Below are positions 1-10,908 of a DNA stretch of 64,000 nucleotides, piece after piece. The stretch spans positions 1,178,001 through 1,242,000 of the forward strand of contig ML978129.1 of NCBI GenBank assembly GCA_010015805.1, read 5' to 3'. The translations under genes and the position numbers were made by a program. Positions within the stretch are counted from its first letter, which is position 1; each line of letters starts with the position of its first letter. The stretch comes from Rhizodiscina lignyota (taxonomy: Eukaryota > Ascomycota > Dothideomycetes > Aulographales > Rhizodiscinaceae). The notes below the pieces were generated by a model. It made no database searches, was not told the DNA's origin, and worked only from the letters and a program-made list of their open reading frames with translations.

Positions 1-266
1 ACGCCAACAATTCCTCCCTTTATCGCTTTCCGTAATGCCAATTCATTGTCGGTGTTGGTCACGGCCCAGTCCGCCAAGGATCGCGCAGAGCCAGCAATTA
101 GAAGATCATGGCGGTACCAAAAATCCGGGCGAAGTTTCGCTTTGCTGCTCGCACAGGTTTTGTAGAATGCGCGAGATGTTCGGAGAAGAGAGTACAGATC
201 CTTGAGGGAGTAGAGGTAGTCTGGAAGAAGAGTAATGATATCCACGGGAAGTTCGTCGAGCCTCAT
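1..266 (-). CDS. F-box-like protein, 5' part only
   Basis: The ATG is at 266 and an open frame of 88 codons runs off the left edge, so only the N-terminus is present. The first residues read MRLDELPVDII, then a Leu-rich stretch (LLPDYLYSLKDLYSLLRTSR) and a conserved aromatic/Trp region near residue 50. That is the layout of an N-terminal F-box-like helix bundle in fungal proteins. F-box proteins usually bind Skp1 and present substrates to SCF ubiquitin ligases; the substrate-binding part lies outside the window, so partner and role cannot be inferred. The start is the first ATG in frame, and a purine-rich leader lies upstream. Confidence 0.6.
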   Translation of the reverse strand, partial: MRLDELPVDIITLLPDYLYSLKDLYSLLRTSRAFYKTCASSKAKLRPDFWYRHDLLIAGSARSLADWAVTNTDNELALRKAIKGGIVG

Positions 267-1565
267 GATGGGTAGTATGAGTTATTTTTTCACGAGTTCG
301 TCTTGCTTTGCGCTGGGGATGAAGAGTATGTGAAGCAGAGTAGAGTTGAAGTAGAGTAGAGCTAAAGTAGCGTAAAGTAGCGTAAAGCAGAAACACAGTG
401 AAGTGGAGATGGAGTAGAACAAACATTGCGACTCAGTGGCCTTGCAGACCATACAGGGTCGGTATCAATCGCACCCGACTTATAGTCCGCTTCATTCAGC
501 GGTTCGTGCGAAGAGGCTGGTGGAGAAACCTGGCAATCGAAGGCCTCAAGGACTGATCTCAGGCTCAAAGAGATCGGAGGAAGTGAATGAATTGGACTAG
601 CAACGACACGACGGTTTCATACGAGTGACAGTTGCTAGTTGTTGGAAGTAGTTGTGGTCAGTTGGTGGCCAATTGTCGGAGCACACAAGTAGATTGATCA
701 AGGAAAGAAGTCTACGAGGAGAAAGAAAAGCTGAAATACGCTGTGCGGTGCTGACGTCGGTGGCGCCGCACCTAACACCTCCCAACACAAACAACACTGA
801 AGCGCTGCAGGTCTCTACGGTCGGCTGCCAAAGACGAAATCTGGTGATAATTCCAGAGTCGTTTGGGAATCTTGCGTAGGTAGTGGTTTATTCTGAGAAT
901 AGCTAGCGTATTTTGAAAACAGTTAAATTATAGGACTACTCCACAAATGCATTAGCTTCTTCTATTCATAGCCTTCGCCGAACTGCATCGTTTCTACCGT
1001 TGATTCAAGCAATCCCCCTGACCATATTCATGTATCGAGATGCCAAACAGTGGGTGTAGTGGCAGCATGAACCAAAAGATCGCAACTTTGTGTGCTTGCA
1101 ATGAGCCCGGCGGAGATGCGACCGCGTTTTGAGAAGGGAGGATTCTGGGACCCACAATCTGCTATCTCCTATCTTCACTGGAATCCTTCCGCAAGAGTTT
1201 TCTAACTCAGTATTTCTCTAGAGCCGCAGCGATCACTGTACCTTGACTCGGTAGAGAAGCCTTATCTCTGCTTCCTTGCCGGCGTTCGGCATCAGACTCC
1301 GAGACGTATCAAGAATCACCGAAGTCTCGCTTGCGACCTTGGATTGCGACTCAGAACTCAAGCAATACTTTCGGGATTATACGATTCTCAGTAATAAGGC
1401 CAAGCTTTCATCGCCGAACAAGCTTCGCATACAAGCTTCCTAGACCTCTCGCAGTATCAATCGGAGTTCTATTAAAATAGTCACTCCACGGCGTGATGGC
1501 AAGTATTCGGATGAAGGTTTCAATAGAGATTTCTTTCAAATTCCTCGTCATACTTGTCAGTTGCA
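267..1565. other. Intergenic region between divergent F-box and DUR3 genes
   Basis: No convincing coding frame on either strand. About 290-420 is a purine-rich stretch with imperfect GTAGAGT / GTAAAGTAGC repeats immediately upstream of the F-box start, probably its leader. The rest should hold the two divergent promoters. Confidence 0.5.
1163..1266. promoter_or_regulatory. Cluster of GATA motifs upstream of DUR3
   Basis: TATC occurs at 1163 and 1170, and CTTATC (GATAAG on the minus strand) at 1261, within about 100 bp and 300-400 bp upstream of the DUR3 start. Fungal nitrogen GATA factors (AreA/Nit2) bind HGATAR pairs, and urea permease genes are classic targets. The motifs are seen; the regulation is inferred, and such short motifs also occur by chance. 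Confidence 0.3.
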
Positions 1566-3960
1566 ATGGGCAATCCTGCATTTGAACTCCTCACTCCTGG
1601 AGCAGGGTATGGCATCGTCATTGGTCTCGGAGTTGGATTCGCTTTTGTGATGGTGGCTTTGACTCTCGTTCAGAATCGATATGGAACCCATAATACGTTC
1701 AAGTCGACGGAAGAATTCAATGCAGCATCCAGATCTATCAAACCAGGAATGATCGCAGGTACGCCTTTCTCAGAGCCCCTTAAACTGTTCTAAGGCTAAG
1801 CGATACAGCGGGCATCGTCTCGAGCTGGACTCACGCATCGACACTTTTGACGTCTTGCACGTTGGCCTTCTCTTATGGAGTGTCCGGTGGCCTATGGTAC
1901 GGAGCGTTTGGGACGTTTCAGACACTCCTTTTCGCTGTGACCGCATTCAAGATTAAAGAACAGTCCAATAACGCCCATACATTTCCAGGTACGAATTGGC
2001 AGAGACAGTGTTAGACTGTTCTAATGGCGCGCTAGAAATCGTCCTCCAGAAACATGGCAGACATGCTCACAAGGTCTACACCTGCTTCGGAATCTTCACC
2101 AATCTAATCAATGGATCAGCCCTTTTGGCCGGTGGGTGCGGAGTGTGGAATGCTCTGACAGGGATGGATATTTGGGCATCTTACTGGATCCTCGTAGTTG
2201 TTGTCACTGGTAAGTAATTTATAGAATAGCAATATGTTGCTAACGGCCTCTAAGCATACATTGTCGTTGGCGGTCTTCGGTCGACTTTCATCTGCGACTA
2301 CCTGCATACCATCTTCCTCTTCATCTGCATCTTCATATTCATGTTCCAAGTTTATGCAGTAAATCCTGCAATCGGCTCGCCGCGCAAGCTCTACGAATTA
2401 CTTCGGCACAAGACGGCAGATTCATACAACGGATCTTTCATGACCGTGAAGTCAAGGGATGGACTCGTCAATGGAATCGATATCTGGCTAGGTGAGCGAG
2501 CGAATCTGCAACCCAGCTTTGGAGACCGCTCTAACTTTTGGTGTCAGCTGGTTTCAGCGCCGTATGGACAGACCAAGCGTATTGGCAGCGTGCCATCGCA
2601 TCGCAGCCTGCTACTGCCGTAAAAGGCTATCTTCTTGGCTCTTTCGCGTGGTATGCTATCCCATTTGGTACGTAGCATACAACGGCGCAGAGATTCTGCA
2701 GAGTTACTTATCTTTATTAGCTATGAGCACCACGTTGGGTCTTGCCGCTGCGGCGATGCAGGATACAGTCGTTTTCCCGTACAAACTAACTACTGCCGAC
2801 ATCAACAACGGACTGGACGGACCTGCAGCAGCGATTGCGCTCATGGGAAAGAGCGGAGCAGCTTTGATGGTCGTTCTTCTATTCATGGCTGTGACGTCGT
2901 CTACCTCCGCAGAGAGCATTGCTTGCTCGTCCTTGATTACCTTTGACGTATACAAGGCGTACATCAATCCACTTGCGAGCACAAGGCGTCTTCTCTGGGT
3001 GTCGATTCTCGGTCTGGCTATCTACGGATGCCTACTGGCTTCGATATCTTGCGTCTTTCATTCTGTCGGGATTTCCCTCAACTGGCTTATTAAGATATTA
3101 GTATGCTTGCACTCCTCTTATCAAACTCTCCGGTTGGAAAACTGACAGCGTAGTAGGGCTGTCTCCTTGGCGGTGGTTCCATCCCGATGGCTTGCATCCT
3201 ACTTTGGAAGAAGACGTCTACGGTCGCTGCTGTATGCTCGCCAATCATTGGTCTTACCTCAGGGCTGATTGGATGGATGGTGACAACCCATGTTCGCTCC
3301 GGCTCAATCAGTATAACCACCACAGGAGACGCCACGAACTCTCTTGCTGGCGACTGTATCAGTCTGGGAATGGGCGGCTGTGCGGTTGTTGTGCTTTCGA
3401 TTCTCTTTCCGAGTCGAACGAAGGAAGTTATTGTGACCGAACTCGATGATTTGACTCCGCAGAATTTAGCAACATCTGGCTCCGAAAAGCATGCAGAAGT
3501 CAAAGATACTAAGGCCCTAGACCAGGAGATGGCGGCAACCGAGCCGCATGTACATGTGGTCGAAGAGAATGTAGAGGCGGAAGAACTGAAGCCGATACTG
3601 GAAGAGCCGTATGTGCCACAGAATGCCCTTACTCCAGAGCAAGTCAAATCGCAGAAGAGACTGGCATTGGTATCAATCTTCGTCGGTACCATGGTATTCT
3701 GCGTTGTAAGTCAATACACCACCTCTTCTGATCTGTCCGCTAACTCAGTAAAGATTCTGCCATTCACTTTATATGGCACCGGCTATACATTCTCCGTTGG
3801 CTTCTTCTATGGATACGTCATCGTTGCATTCATATGGGTTTGGGCCAGCTTTATAATATGCGCCTTGATGCCGTTGTGGGAAAGCCGAAAGGAGATATGG
3901 TATATCTTGGGCGCCATGGTTCGCGATGTTACGGGGCAGAAGATGCATTTTGCGGAGTAG
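1566..3960 (+). CDS. DUR3: Urea/polyamine active transporter (DUR3-like, SSS family)
   Basis: Eight exons: 1566-1758, 1809-1988, 2036-2209, 2255-2491, 2548-2667, 2721-3100, 3157-3705, 3754-3960; 2040 nt, 679 aa, normal for Dur3. The protein is a sodium:solute-symporter-type membrane protein with many hydrophobic helices. Family signatures include HTFPEIV, NALTGMDIW, DYLHTIFLF, DQAYWQRAIA, TSSTSAESIA (the best conserved SSS core) and a C-terminal PLWESR. A hydrophilic acidic loop (about residues 515-570) separates the last helices. Dur3 imports urea, and in yeast polyamines, across the plasma membrane by proton symport. The ATG at 1566 is the first in frame and gives the usual short outside N-terminus. 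The last intron is a multiple of three with competing acceptors (see findings). GATA motifs lie upstream. Confidence 0.9.
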
Positions 3961-4297
3961 ATGTCTCCGAGGCAGATACTTTGGCATCACTCCGAACCAT
4001 TGGGGATATCTGGAGATTCCTCTGAATAGCTAGATGTTTTGCTGCGTTCGACTTTGGGATTTCTTCATACCAGCAAACTACCCTCACAAATCCATCTTCA
4101 GAGTCAGATAGTTCTCGCATATAAGTGCTTCTGTGTGATAGAAGTCAGTTTGTCGCAACGGCAACTGGCCTCTAATATCGGTTCAAGATCGAAAAGATCA
4201 GGCCTATCTGGAAAGCCCCCATGTCTCACATAGAGCATTCAAGCCAAGTAAATTTGATCTGATGATATGCTGCTTCCTCAGCCTTTTCTTTCCCCCT
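3961..4297. other. Short convergent intergenic region
   Basis: 3' flanks of DUR3 (plus) and the NTF2-like gene (minus). A pyrimidine-rich stretch at about 4265-4310 is the only noticeable feature; no gene is seen. Confidence 0.5.
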
Positions 4298-4810
4298 TCA
4301 TTTCTTTCCGTCATCGAAGAGATCCGGTACGCGCTTCAGCATCTCCGTCAGCTCCCCATCAATGACACAGTACTCCCAGCCCGCCGTGCCGTCAGCTCTC
4401 TTCCGGAATCCGTAGAGGATATCGACGTCCCAAGGTTGAAAGCCACTCTTCTCTGAAGGGTGATACGTCCACTTCACAAAGCATGCTGCCGTTCCAACCC
4501 CTCGCTCCGCCTCACACACCACCTCTATCCGATGTGACTTCGGTCTCAAATCGAAACCGAGCCCTTTAGTAAAGTAGAGGCCGCTAACGTGGTTGAGCGT
4601 ATCTGCAACGTCTGTCGGGGTATCGAAGACGGTGAATTCCGGCATTCCGAAGAATACGGCCTTGGGGAGGTAGAAGGACGCAACGCCATCCGACAGCTTT
4701 CTTATTTTGCCATCTAGTTCTTCTTTTGGAGCGAATTTCAGCTCTTTGCCCGTGCTCACGGTGTCTTGATATGCCGAGAGATGCTTGGCCGCTGCCTCTG
4801 CGAGTGACAT
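4298..4810 (-). CDS. Small NTF2/SnoaL-like protein of unknown function
   Basis: Single exon, 170 aa, starting MSLAEAAAKH at 4810; upstream frame extension exists only with a non-ATG codon. The sequence alternates helix at the N-terminus with later strands rich in aromatic residues (GFQPWDVDILYGF, GWEYCVIDGELTEML), resembling the cone-shaped NTF2-like fold used by many small fungal enzymes and binding proteins. I cannot assign a substrate. No signal peptide or membrane segment is seen, so it is probably cytosolic. It is convergent with DUR3 and separated from it by 0.34 kb. Confidence 0.65.
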   Translation of the reverse strand: MSLAEAAAKHLSAYQDTVSTGKELKFAPKEELDGKIRKLSDGVASFYLPKAVFFGMPEFTVFDTPTDVADTLNHVSGLYFTKGLGFDLRPKSHRIEVVCEAERGVGTAACFVKWTYHPSEKSGFQPWDVDILYGFRKRADGTAGWEYCVIDGELTEMLKRVPDLFDDGKK

Positions 4811-5463
4811 TTTCGTTTTGAGGGGGAGAATAGAGAGGCTCGGAACATTTGAGGGCGATGACAATGATAAGTATCAGCTTCAGATATATGAAGACTGAAA
4901 AAGCTTATACCCACGTTTTCTGATACGCGTACCCTACCTATTAAAAAGACGCGCGATATGCTGACCCAACTTGGGTGGAGCGCCTGGAATAATAATCGCC
5001 TACCCTATTTCCCTTCTTGGCGGACCCAGGCCAAGACCTCAGTTCGTATCCGAGTCATCCTATAGTTGATTACGAATATCTCCACAGAAGGATGCTCCGG
5101 AGTCTCGCGCTGTTTTGTTGCCGGTCATCAATGACAAGGTGCGATGGAGCGAGGGTGAGTTTGTGGGAAGTGTTCGGACCAGCATACCGGGGAATATCTG
5201 ACTTTAGGCACGTAGCGCACTCAGGGTTAGGTGGGGTCCACCTAGAAGTTGGTTGGCTTATTCGTTGCCCTGAACCTAGCTCCTCGCAAGCTCGCGGGTT
5301 GATATTGTTATTGCTACGGAGTATAGCCATTCACATTTACCGGGAATCCAGAGTTGCAAGGCACTAAGAATAAATATCGTCATTTGTTTGTTTGTACTTT
5401 AGTACATACCTATGGGCGATCCTGAACAATCAGTTCTTAAATCTTACATATTGAGCTTCCACA
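4811..5463. other. Intergenic, no gene seen
   Basis: Promoter of the NTF2-like gene and 3' flank of the pyroglutamyl-peptidase gene. Frames at 5017-5367 (plus) and 5070-5330 (minus) overlap each other, have no domain signature and are treated as chance. Confidence 0.4.
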
Positions 5464-6585
5464 CTAGCACATCTTTTTCAAGTCACGTTCCTTTCTCTGT
5501 GCCTTTTTTCCACCGATAGTATGGGACCCGTCAACGACATCTCCGCACAGTCCCCTCCGCCGACTTTCCACGAGCGCTCTGATCATACCCTCCGCCACTT
5601 CAACTCCGTTTGAGACGTCTCCCATTTTGTCGGTGTCAGGAACATGAAGGAACATGACACACTTCTTCGGCCATTTCGTAGAGGTTCTCTCACCATCTTG
5701 CACGTGAACATTTGAGGTCTCCCCGTCTGCTCTTACAGGGCCTCCCTCTCCAAGCACACCCTCTTCCTGCTCCGACTTTCGATTCGCTTTCCAAAGCGTA
5801 GACAAACTCGCATAGTAGATGAAACCGCACAAGAAATTCCCCGGATCGGTGCTCGGGCGCAAATCCAAGTGGCCGCGAACGTCACCCCTCCACCGGCGCC
5901 ACACATCGTCGACATCCCATCCAGGCTGCAGAACCGGCGGGCACTCTCCCCATATTTCCTCGTTCTCCTCTTTGGAAAAAGTCATTCCCTCTACGTCTTT
6001 GAGCCTGTCGTAGCCGTCGCGGTATGCGGTTGTTTCGAGCGTGTAGTACGTCCGACCGGAGGCCATGCCGATATGCAGGATGATGTCTGGTGACGGATCT
6101 GAATACTCGTCTGATAATAGCGTGGGAACAGCCGCGATGACAGGGTGATAGGCGACCTTGAGATACTGATTGGGTACGACGAGGCGTATCGGCGTTGGAC
6201 ATGTCGGAGTTGGGTCGAGGCGAGCCGGGAGCGAAGACGCAATGGACCAGGACGAGTTCACTGGGAATTGGTCTAGAAAGGGCTGTGAAATAGAATTAGA
6301 CTTCTCCCAGTAAATCGCCCGATATCTTTTGTTCTTAAGAAGAGTAGCATATGAATGCACGTGATAACAATCGGACGCCTGCAACCTGACATTGTGTACC
6401 ACGCGAGGAAGGAGACATTAAACGGGAAAGGAGCACTTCATTTCATCTTGCAGGAAAGATAGAGGAGAATTTCTTACGCCATATCCAGTCACAAGAACCG
6501 TGACTTCGTCAATGGAAGGAGCTGCCCAGTCTGCCCCCCCTCCGCTCCCATCAAGGTCGGTGTGAACATCGGCGACCCGCGCCAT
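5464..6585 (-). CDS. Pyroglutamyl-peptidase I-like cysteine peptidase (C15 family)
   Basis: Two exons: 6478-6585 and 5464-6282, joined across a 195-bp intron in phase 0; 308 aa. The join restores the N-terminal family motif (VTVLVTGYG then PFLDQFPVNSSW). The three catalytic residues of the family can be placed in order: Glu in RTYYTLETTAY (about residue 110), Cys in NFLCGFIYY (about 186) and His in FLHVPDTD (about 244). C15 enzymes remove N-terminal pyroglutamate from peptides in the cytosol. Bacterial enzymes have about 215 residues; the extra length lies in a glycine/glutamate-rich insert before the His and a basic C-terminal tail ending in KKMC. The intron is long for this window, so a small extra exon inside it cannot be excluded. 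Confidence 0.75.
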
Positions 6586-7079
6586 CGTTAAGTCAAGGAT
6601 TATGCGCAGGTCGCTACATCTCAGCTAAAGTCAGCGAGACCTTTATAGAGATAAAGAAAGGCAGGCTGAGCTGGTCGCATGATCGTAATTCGATCCTCGG
6701 GTAACTCGATTGCTCATGACAGGAGCGTCTTGACACTAACCTTGTGATGTCCAAGTCGTCGTCATTGATACTATTGTATGGACTGAGGGCGGACGCTTTG
6801 TTTCGCATTGACGGAGGGAGTTCCAATAAATATTTTCTTGTAATAGCTATGTACTGGAAAGATATGGGATTCTTGTGAAAAACCGGAATTGGCTGAGTTT
6901 ACGTCAGAGAAAACGGCGTTCATACCGCCCCTCATTATATCGAGATTAAGATGGTGCATCTCGACCCCTATGCTAGAAATATTATGCTAGAAATATGTAC
7001 GTCCTCACATCGAAACCTTTTTACATGCCGTAAACATCGTCAAGACATTGAACTCCGTGATCGTCCCAATGCATGTAAT
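6586..7079. other. Intergenic, no gene seen
   Basis: Upstream region of the peptidase gene. It becomes AT-rich toward 6800-7080 with a short direct repeat (GCTAGAAATATTATGCTAGAAATAT, given here as two copies of GCTAGAAATAT, near 6970-6996). No supported coding frame. Confidence 0.4.
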
Positions 7080-7646
7080 TTAAATCGTCAATCGTGCAAA
7101 ATCATCACTTAGCAGAGCACCCAATCTCCGCAATAACGCCCGGGGACCAGACTCCCGTTCCTCTGCACCAGCATTGAGCCTCCGCCTTTTAAATGCACCC
7201 TTGGACGCCTCTCTATCCTGTCGGTCGACGTATCGACACCGTCGCTTGTTGTGCTCGCCGTACAGAACTAGCAGATCTAGGTACAGCTTCTTCGTCTGAT
7301 CGTCGCTGTAGAGCTCGATGTCTTCCAGGCTATCGACGTTTTTCCATCGCTGATTCCCGTAATAGCCCTTCATCTGCTGAAGTAGTTGCTGCCTCATCTC
7401 CAGCCGATCTTGTTCGCAGGACCATTTTTCCATGGCGGTGTCGTAGAGGTACTCATCCCACGAGGAGTTGCGACGGTTGCACTCCAATTGTGCAATGTTC
7501 TCGGTCGATGTATTGATGAGGTCGAAAGTGTCGGGTATGAGGAAGGAGGTGCTGCGACCCGTAATACCGCTTTTACCGGTAGATGCCGATGAAGATGTCG
7601 AGGAGGAGGCGGAGGAGGATGAGGAAGGAGGGTCGCGGGGTCGCAT
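7080..7646 (-). CDS. Hypothetical protein, Ser-rich N-terminus
   Basis: Single exon, 188 aa, ATG at 7646. Residues 6-25 are almost all serine with Ala/Thr. A charged middle follows with Trp, Tyr and acidic/basic clusters (WDEYLYDTAMEKWSCEQ, about residues 62-80; DQTKKLYLDLLVLYGEHNKRR, about 115-135), then a basic segment (KRRRLNAG) that could serve as a nuclear localisation signal. I do not recognise the family. The mixed, non-repetitive central part is protein-like, which supports a real gene, but a chance frame is possible. Confidence 0.5.
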   Translation of the reverse strand: MRPRDPPSSSSSASSSTSSSASTGKSGITGRSTSFLIPDTFDLINTSTENIAQLECNRRNSSWDEYLYDTAMEKWSCEQDRLEMRQQLLQQMKGYYGNQRWKNVDSLEDIELYSDDQTKKLYLDLLVLYGEHNKRRCRYVDRQDREASKGAFKRRRLNAGAEERESGPRALLRRLGALLSDDFARLTI

Positions 7647-8795
7647 TGTGAGAATGTGGAAGGGTTCGCGAACAGACGTTGGAAGCAGTCTGCAATGCCT
7701 CTGCGACGGGTTGAACTCTGCTCATAGGAAGTCAATTGAGGGTCTGAGGAAGGTCGACTTGATAGCTTTTAGCCTGAAAGGTAGCTGACCTCGTGGACCT
7801 CGCTTTTCTTCCGGATCCTGCGAAGCTGAGATGAGGTTCGATGCCTAACCCGCCGCTGCAATGGCGGAGAGTTGTCCTTCCTAAAATTCGGCGTGGCACC
7901 CTTTCCCAGGCGAAGATGAAATAGGACGAAAAGCTCCGAGAAAGGCAAAGATGTATCACTCCACAACTACGGTGCGCTGAAACGTCTTCGTCGTCACCTC
8001 ACCGCTACTCCTGCCGCCCACCAGCGTTGATTGTGTTGTCTCTTGTTCTTGGGCTTCTTCATAAGACGATGATTGACCCCTTGACTGACTCGCCGAAACA
8101 AAGGATATATGTATAGTGAGATGATGAGAAATGCTGGGTGGCCATTTTGAATTGCCATGAGACCCATGACCTGAGCTGTGCCGATGCGTCCGCGTCCGAA
8201 GTGTTGGGACACTTCGGGCTTTCTCGGGGCGCGAAGCAGGGGAGGCTTTTACGAGGCGAAGGTTCGCGCAGGCCGTATTGTTTGTCACTATGTACGGAAT
8301 ACCCATTAAGCTTTAGTTTCTCTAGTGGTTTTTACCATACGCCCTTCGGCAAACGTTTGCCGCTGGCAGTGAGCTCCCAATCTGCATGGAAATCGAGTTG
8401 GAATTGAACAAGGAGCGAAAGGCGTGAGAAGCGAGAGATAGAACACTCAAAATGACTGGATGACGTGGAAGTAGTTACTAGGTATTTGAAGGTCCGAACT
8501 CTAAGAGGTGGGAAATGGCGGTAAATCCAAAACCATATATTACGGACTAGTAAGGCTAGTGGGATACTTAGTTAAGTTCTTGCATCGATGTGGCGTGTGG
8601 CTGTCGGATGGCGCCGCAGACGGGCCGATCGACGGCTGCATGTCCGTGCAACCGCACTAGCGGGGTTTTGGGACTATAATGGTATTTGTGTAGGTACATC
8701 ACCACAGCACAATCTCTCCTTCAACTCTCAAGAGTACGTACTCTTAACAAAACCAAGCATAGCTACGATCAGTGAAAGCGGCGTGTACAATATGG
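7647..8795. other. Intergenic, no gene supported
   Basis: Contains a minus-strand open stretch at 7956-8306 (Ser/Thr/Arg-rich, no domain). I see no splice model joining it to neighbours, so it is left unannotated. 3' flank of the sugar transporter at the right end. Confidence 0.4.
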
Positions 8796-10908
8796 TCAAT
8801 GGCCCTTCTCTTCGTTTGTCTCATCCGCCTTCTCCGACTCCGCATCAACATGCTCCACCTGCCTCGTCGACTCGTTGCCCTTCGTTCTCGGAGCACCGTT
8901 GACAGAACCAACAACAGAGCTGCGCCTACGCTGCGCCTCCGCGAACTCCTCCGTATCCTCGTAGCGGACGAGGAGCTCTCCCTTCTTGCCATAACGGTGC
9001 GGCATCTCGTGGGCGACCTTGACGACGTTGAAGATGTTTGTGGTGTGATGGAAGATCTCGTCCATCTCTTCAAGGGAGCGACCCGCTGTCTCTGGCTGTG
9101 CAACATGTCAGCGAGCTAAACAGAGAGTCGTACGGGAATGACTTACATAGAAGAAGTATACACAGGGTATCATGAAAGCATTGATGACGGCGAATATTAT
9201 GTAAGTCTGATAACCTATGCTTGCGAAAGCAACAGGTGTGACCTGCAAAGTTCAGTCTCTAGCTCCTCCCGGTTCAGCTCTCTGTTACTGACCATGACAA
9301 CCATGAAGTTGAAGATCCAGTTTGCCGTTGTACTAATTGCGTTCGCAGGTGCTCGGATATCAAGCGGAGTGATCTCGGCGGGATACAGCCTTTCCTCTCT
9401 GTCAACATCGGCATTCAGAATTCTTGCCTCAAGAGACACTCACCAAGTCATTCCCAGCCATCCCACGGCGAAGAAGCTGTTGAAGACGAACAAGAAGACC
9501 GCTGCGGCGATACCTTTGGCCTTCGAGGGGGTCGCGGTTGTTCCGGCAAGCACGGCCATTGACATGGCCTGGCCAGCAGCTCCGAACAGCATGAGCTTGC
9601 GCCGTCCGAATTTTTCAATTGTGAAGATGGCGATCATGCCGGCCAGAAAATACTCTGTACCATTAAGAGCTGCTAGCAGTCGCGACGTGAAGGCTGGCAT
9701 GCCAATGTTGTTTTGGAAAATTGTTGCGGCATAGTAGGTTATGATCTAGATTCTTAAGGTTAGATTTCTATTGATTAATTGGCTCTCAATTCTTGGTATT
9801 ACATTAATTCCGGATATCTAATGGTTGACGAGATTAGTTAAATGCATGCTTGACTGGATGAGTATTATGTTAGCTTACCTGCTGGAACATCTGGTTGACA
9901 TAACCAAGTGCAGTTCGATGGAAGTTACGGTTGCGGTTCATCTTGAAGCAGTCGCTGAAGGTTCCCGAAGCTACCTCAAGTGTCGTATCTTTGATGGCTT
10001 CAAATTCGTTGACGACTCTCTCGTCATCACTGAAATAAAGTGAGTAAACGACATGCTATATTTCTAAAACCACGTACGGAGGTAGATCACTCAAAGCGCA
10101 AAGCACATCTAACGCCTCGTCTTCTCTGCCTTTGAAAATTAGCCATCTTGGCGATTCGGGCAGGCCTGGAATAAAGATGAGGATGATGAGCGCCAGCACG
10201 ATCTGGAAGGCAATCGGGAAACGCCATGCGACGGTGCTGGGTTCCGCAAATGAGAGGCCGAGATCGATCCAGTAGCTGATCATGACGCCGAAGACGATGA
10301 TGGCACCCTCAATCATAACCATCTGACCGCGACGGTGAGACTTTGAGGTCTCTGATTGCCACATTGGCACGGTGGATGTATTCATTCCTGATTCTGTCAG
10401 TCCTCTTACTTAGTTTCATCATCAAAAGGTAAAAAGTCCGTACCGTTTCCAAATCCAGTGATCAAGCGCGCGGGGATGAGCTGGCCCAGCCCAAAAGATG
10501 ACGCCTGTAGTACTGCGCCTATGACCATGATCGAAGAGCCAATAAAGATCGTGCGCTTGCGTCCCAGATAGTTGCCCAGCCATATCGTAGCGACTGCGCC
10601 GAAGAAGCAGCCGAGCGTGTAGCCTCCGACGGTAATACCCTGAACATTTGACGCTCGGGAAGCCGACCATCCAGCAGGCGGTTTCTGCACATCGATCTCG
10701 GGGAAGTGTTGAAGAAATGATGGCAGCGTCAGCAAGCCGCCCATAACTCCCTGATCATATCTGCAAGCTTTTAGCTGGGTCCGGGGGTTTATCTTGCGAG
10801 CTCATAAGGGCCTTACCCGAATAGTGCGAAATCAGTGCCTGCGATCAAGGCAATGGCAACATTGAGCTTCAGCCCTCGAAGGCCGTAATATTTCCCCATT
10901 GATTTCAT
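8796..10908 (-). CDS. MFS sugar transporter (sugar porter family)
   Basis: Nine exons: 10817-10908, 10444-10760, 10078-10387, 9879-10029, 9803-9817, 9444-9745, 9293-9389, 9147-9242, 8796-9095; 1680 nt, 559 aa, all phases consistent. Sugar-porter signatures appear in order: GYDQGVMGG in TM1, GNYLGRKR between TM2 and TM3, PARLITGFGNG, the TM6-TM7 loop LPESPRWL, QQISGINIITYYA in TM7, EKFGRRK, and PETAGRSLEEMDE after TM12. The acidic, charged C-terminal tail is cytosolic. It should be a twelve-helix plasma-membrane proton/sugar symporter or facilitator; lactose permease-like fungal transporters look similar, but the substrate cannot be read from sequence. The 15-nt exon 5 supplies ISGIN of the TM7 motif. 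Carbohydrate-active genes lie to the right. Confidence 0.9.
9803..9817 (-). other. 15-nt micro-exon of the sugar transporter
   Basis: Read on the minus strand it encodes Ile-Ser-Gly-Ile-Asn. It is flanked by an AG acceptor (9818-9819) and a GT donor (9801-9802), with introns of 61 bp upstream and 57 bp downstream. Without it the conserved QQ-(I/F)SGIN motif would be broken, and no other frame supplies it. Confidence 0.85.
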
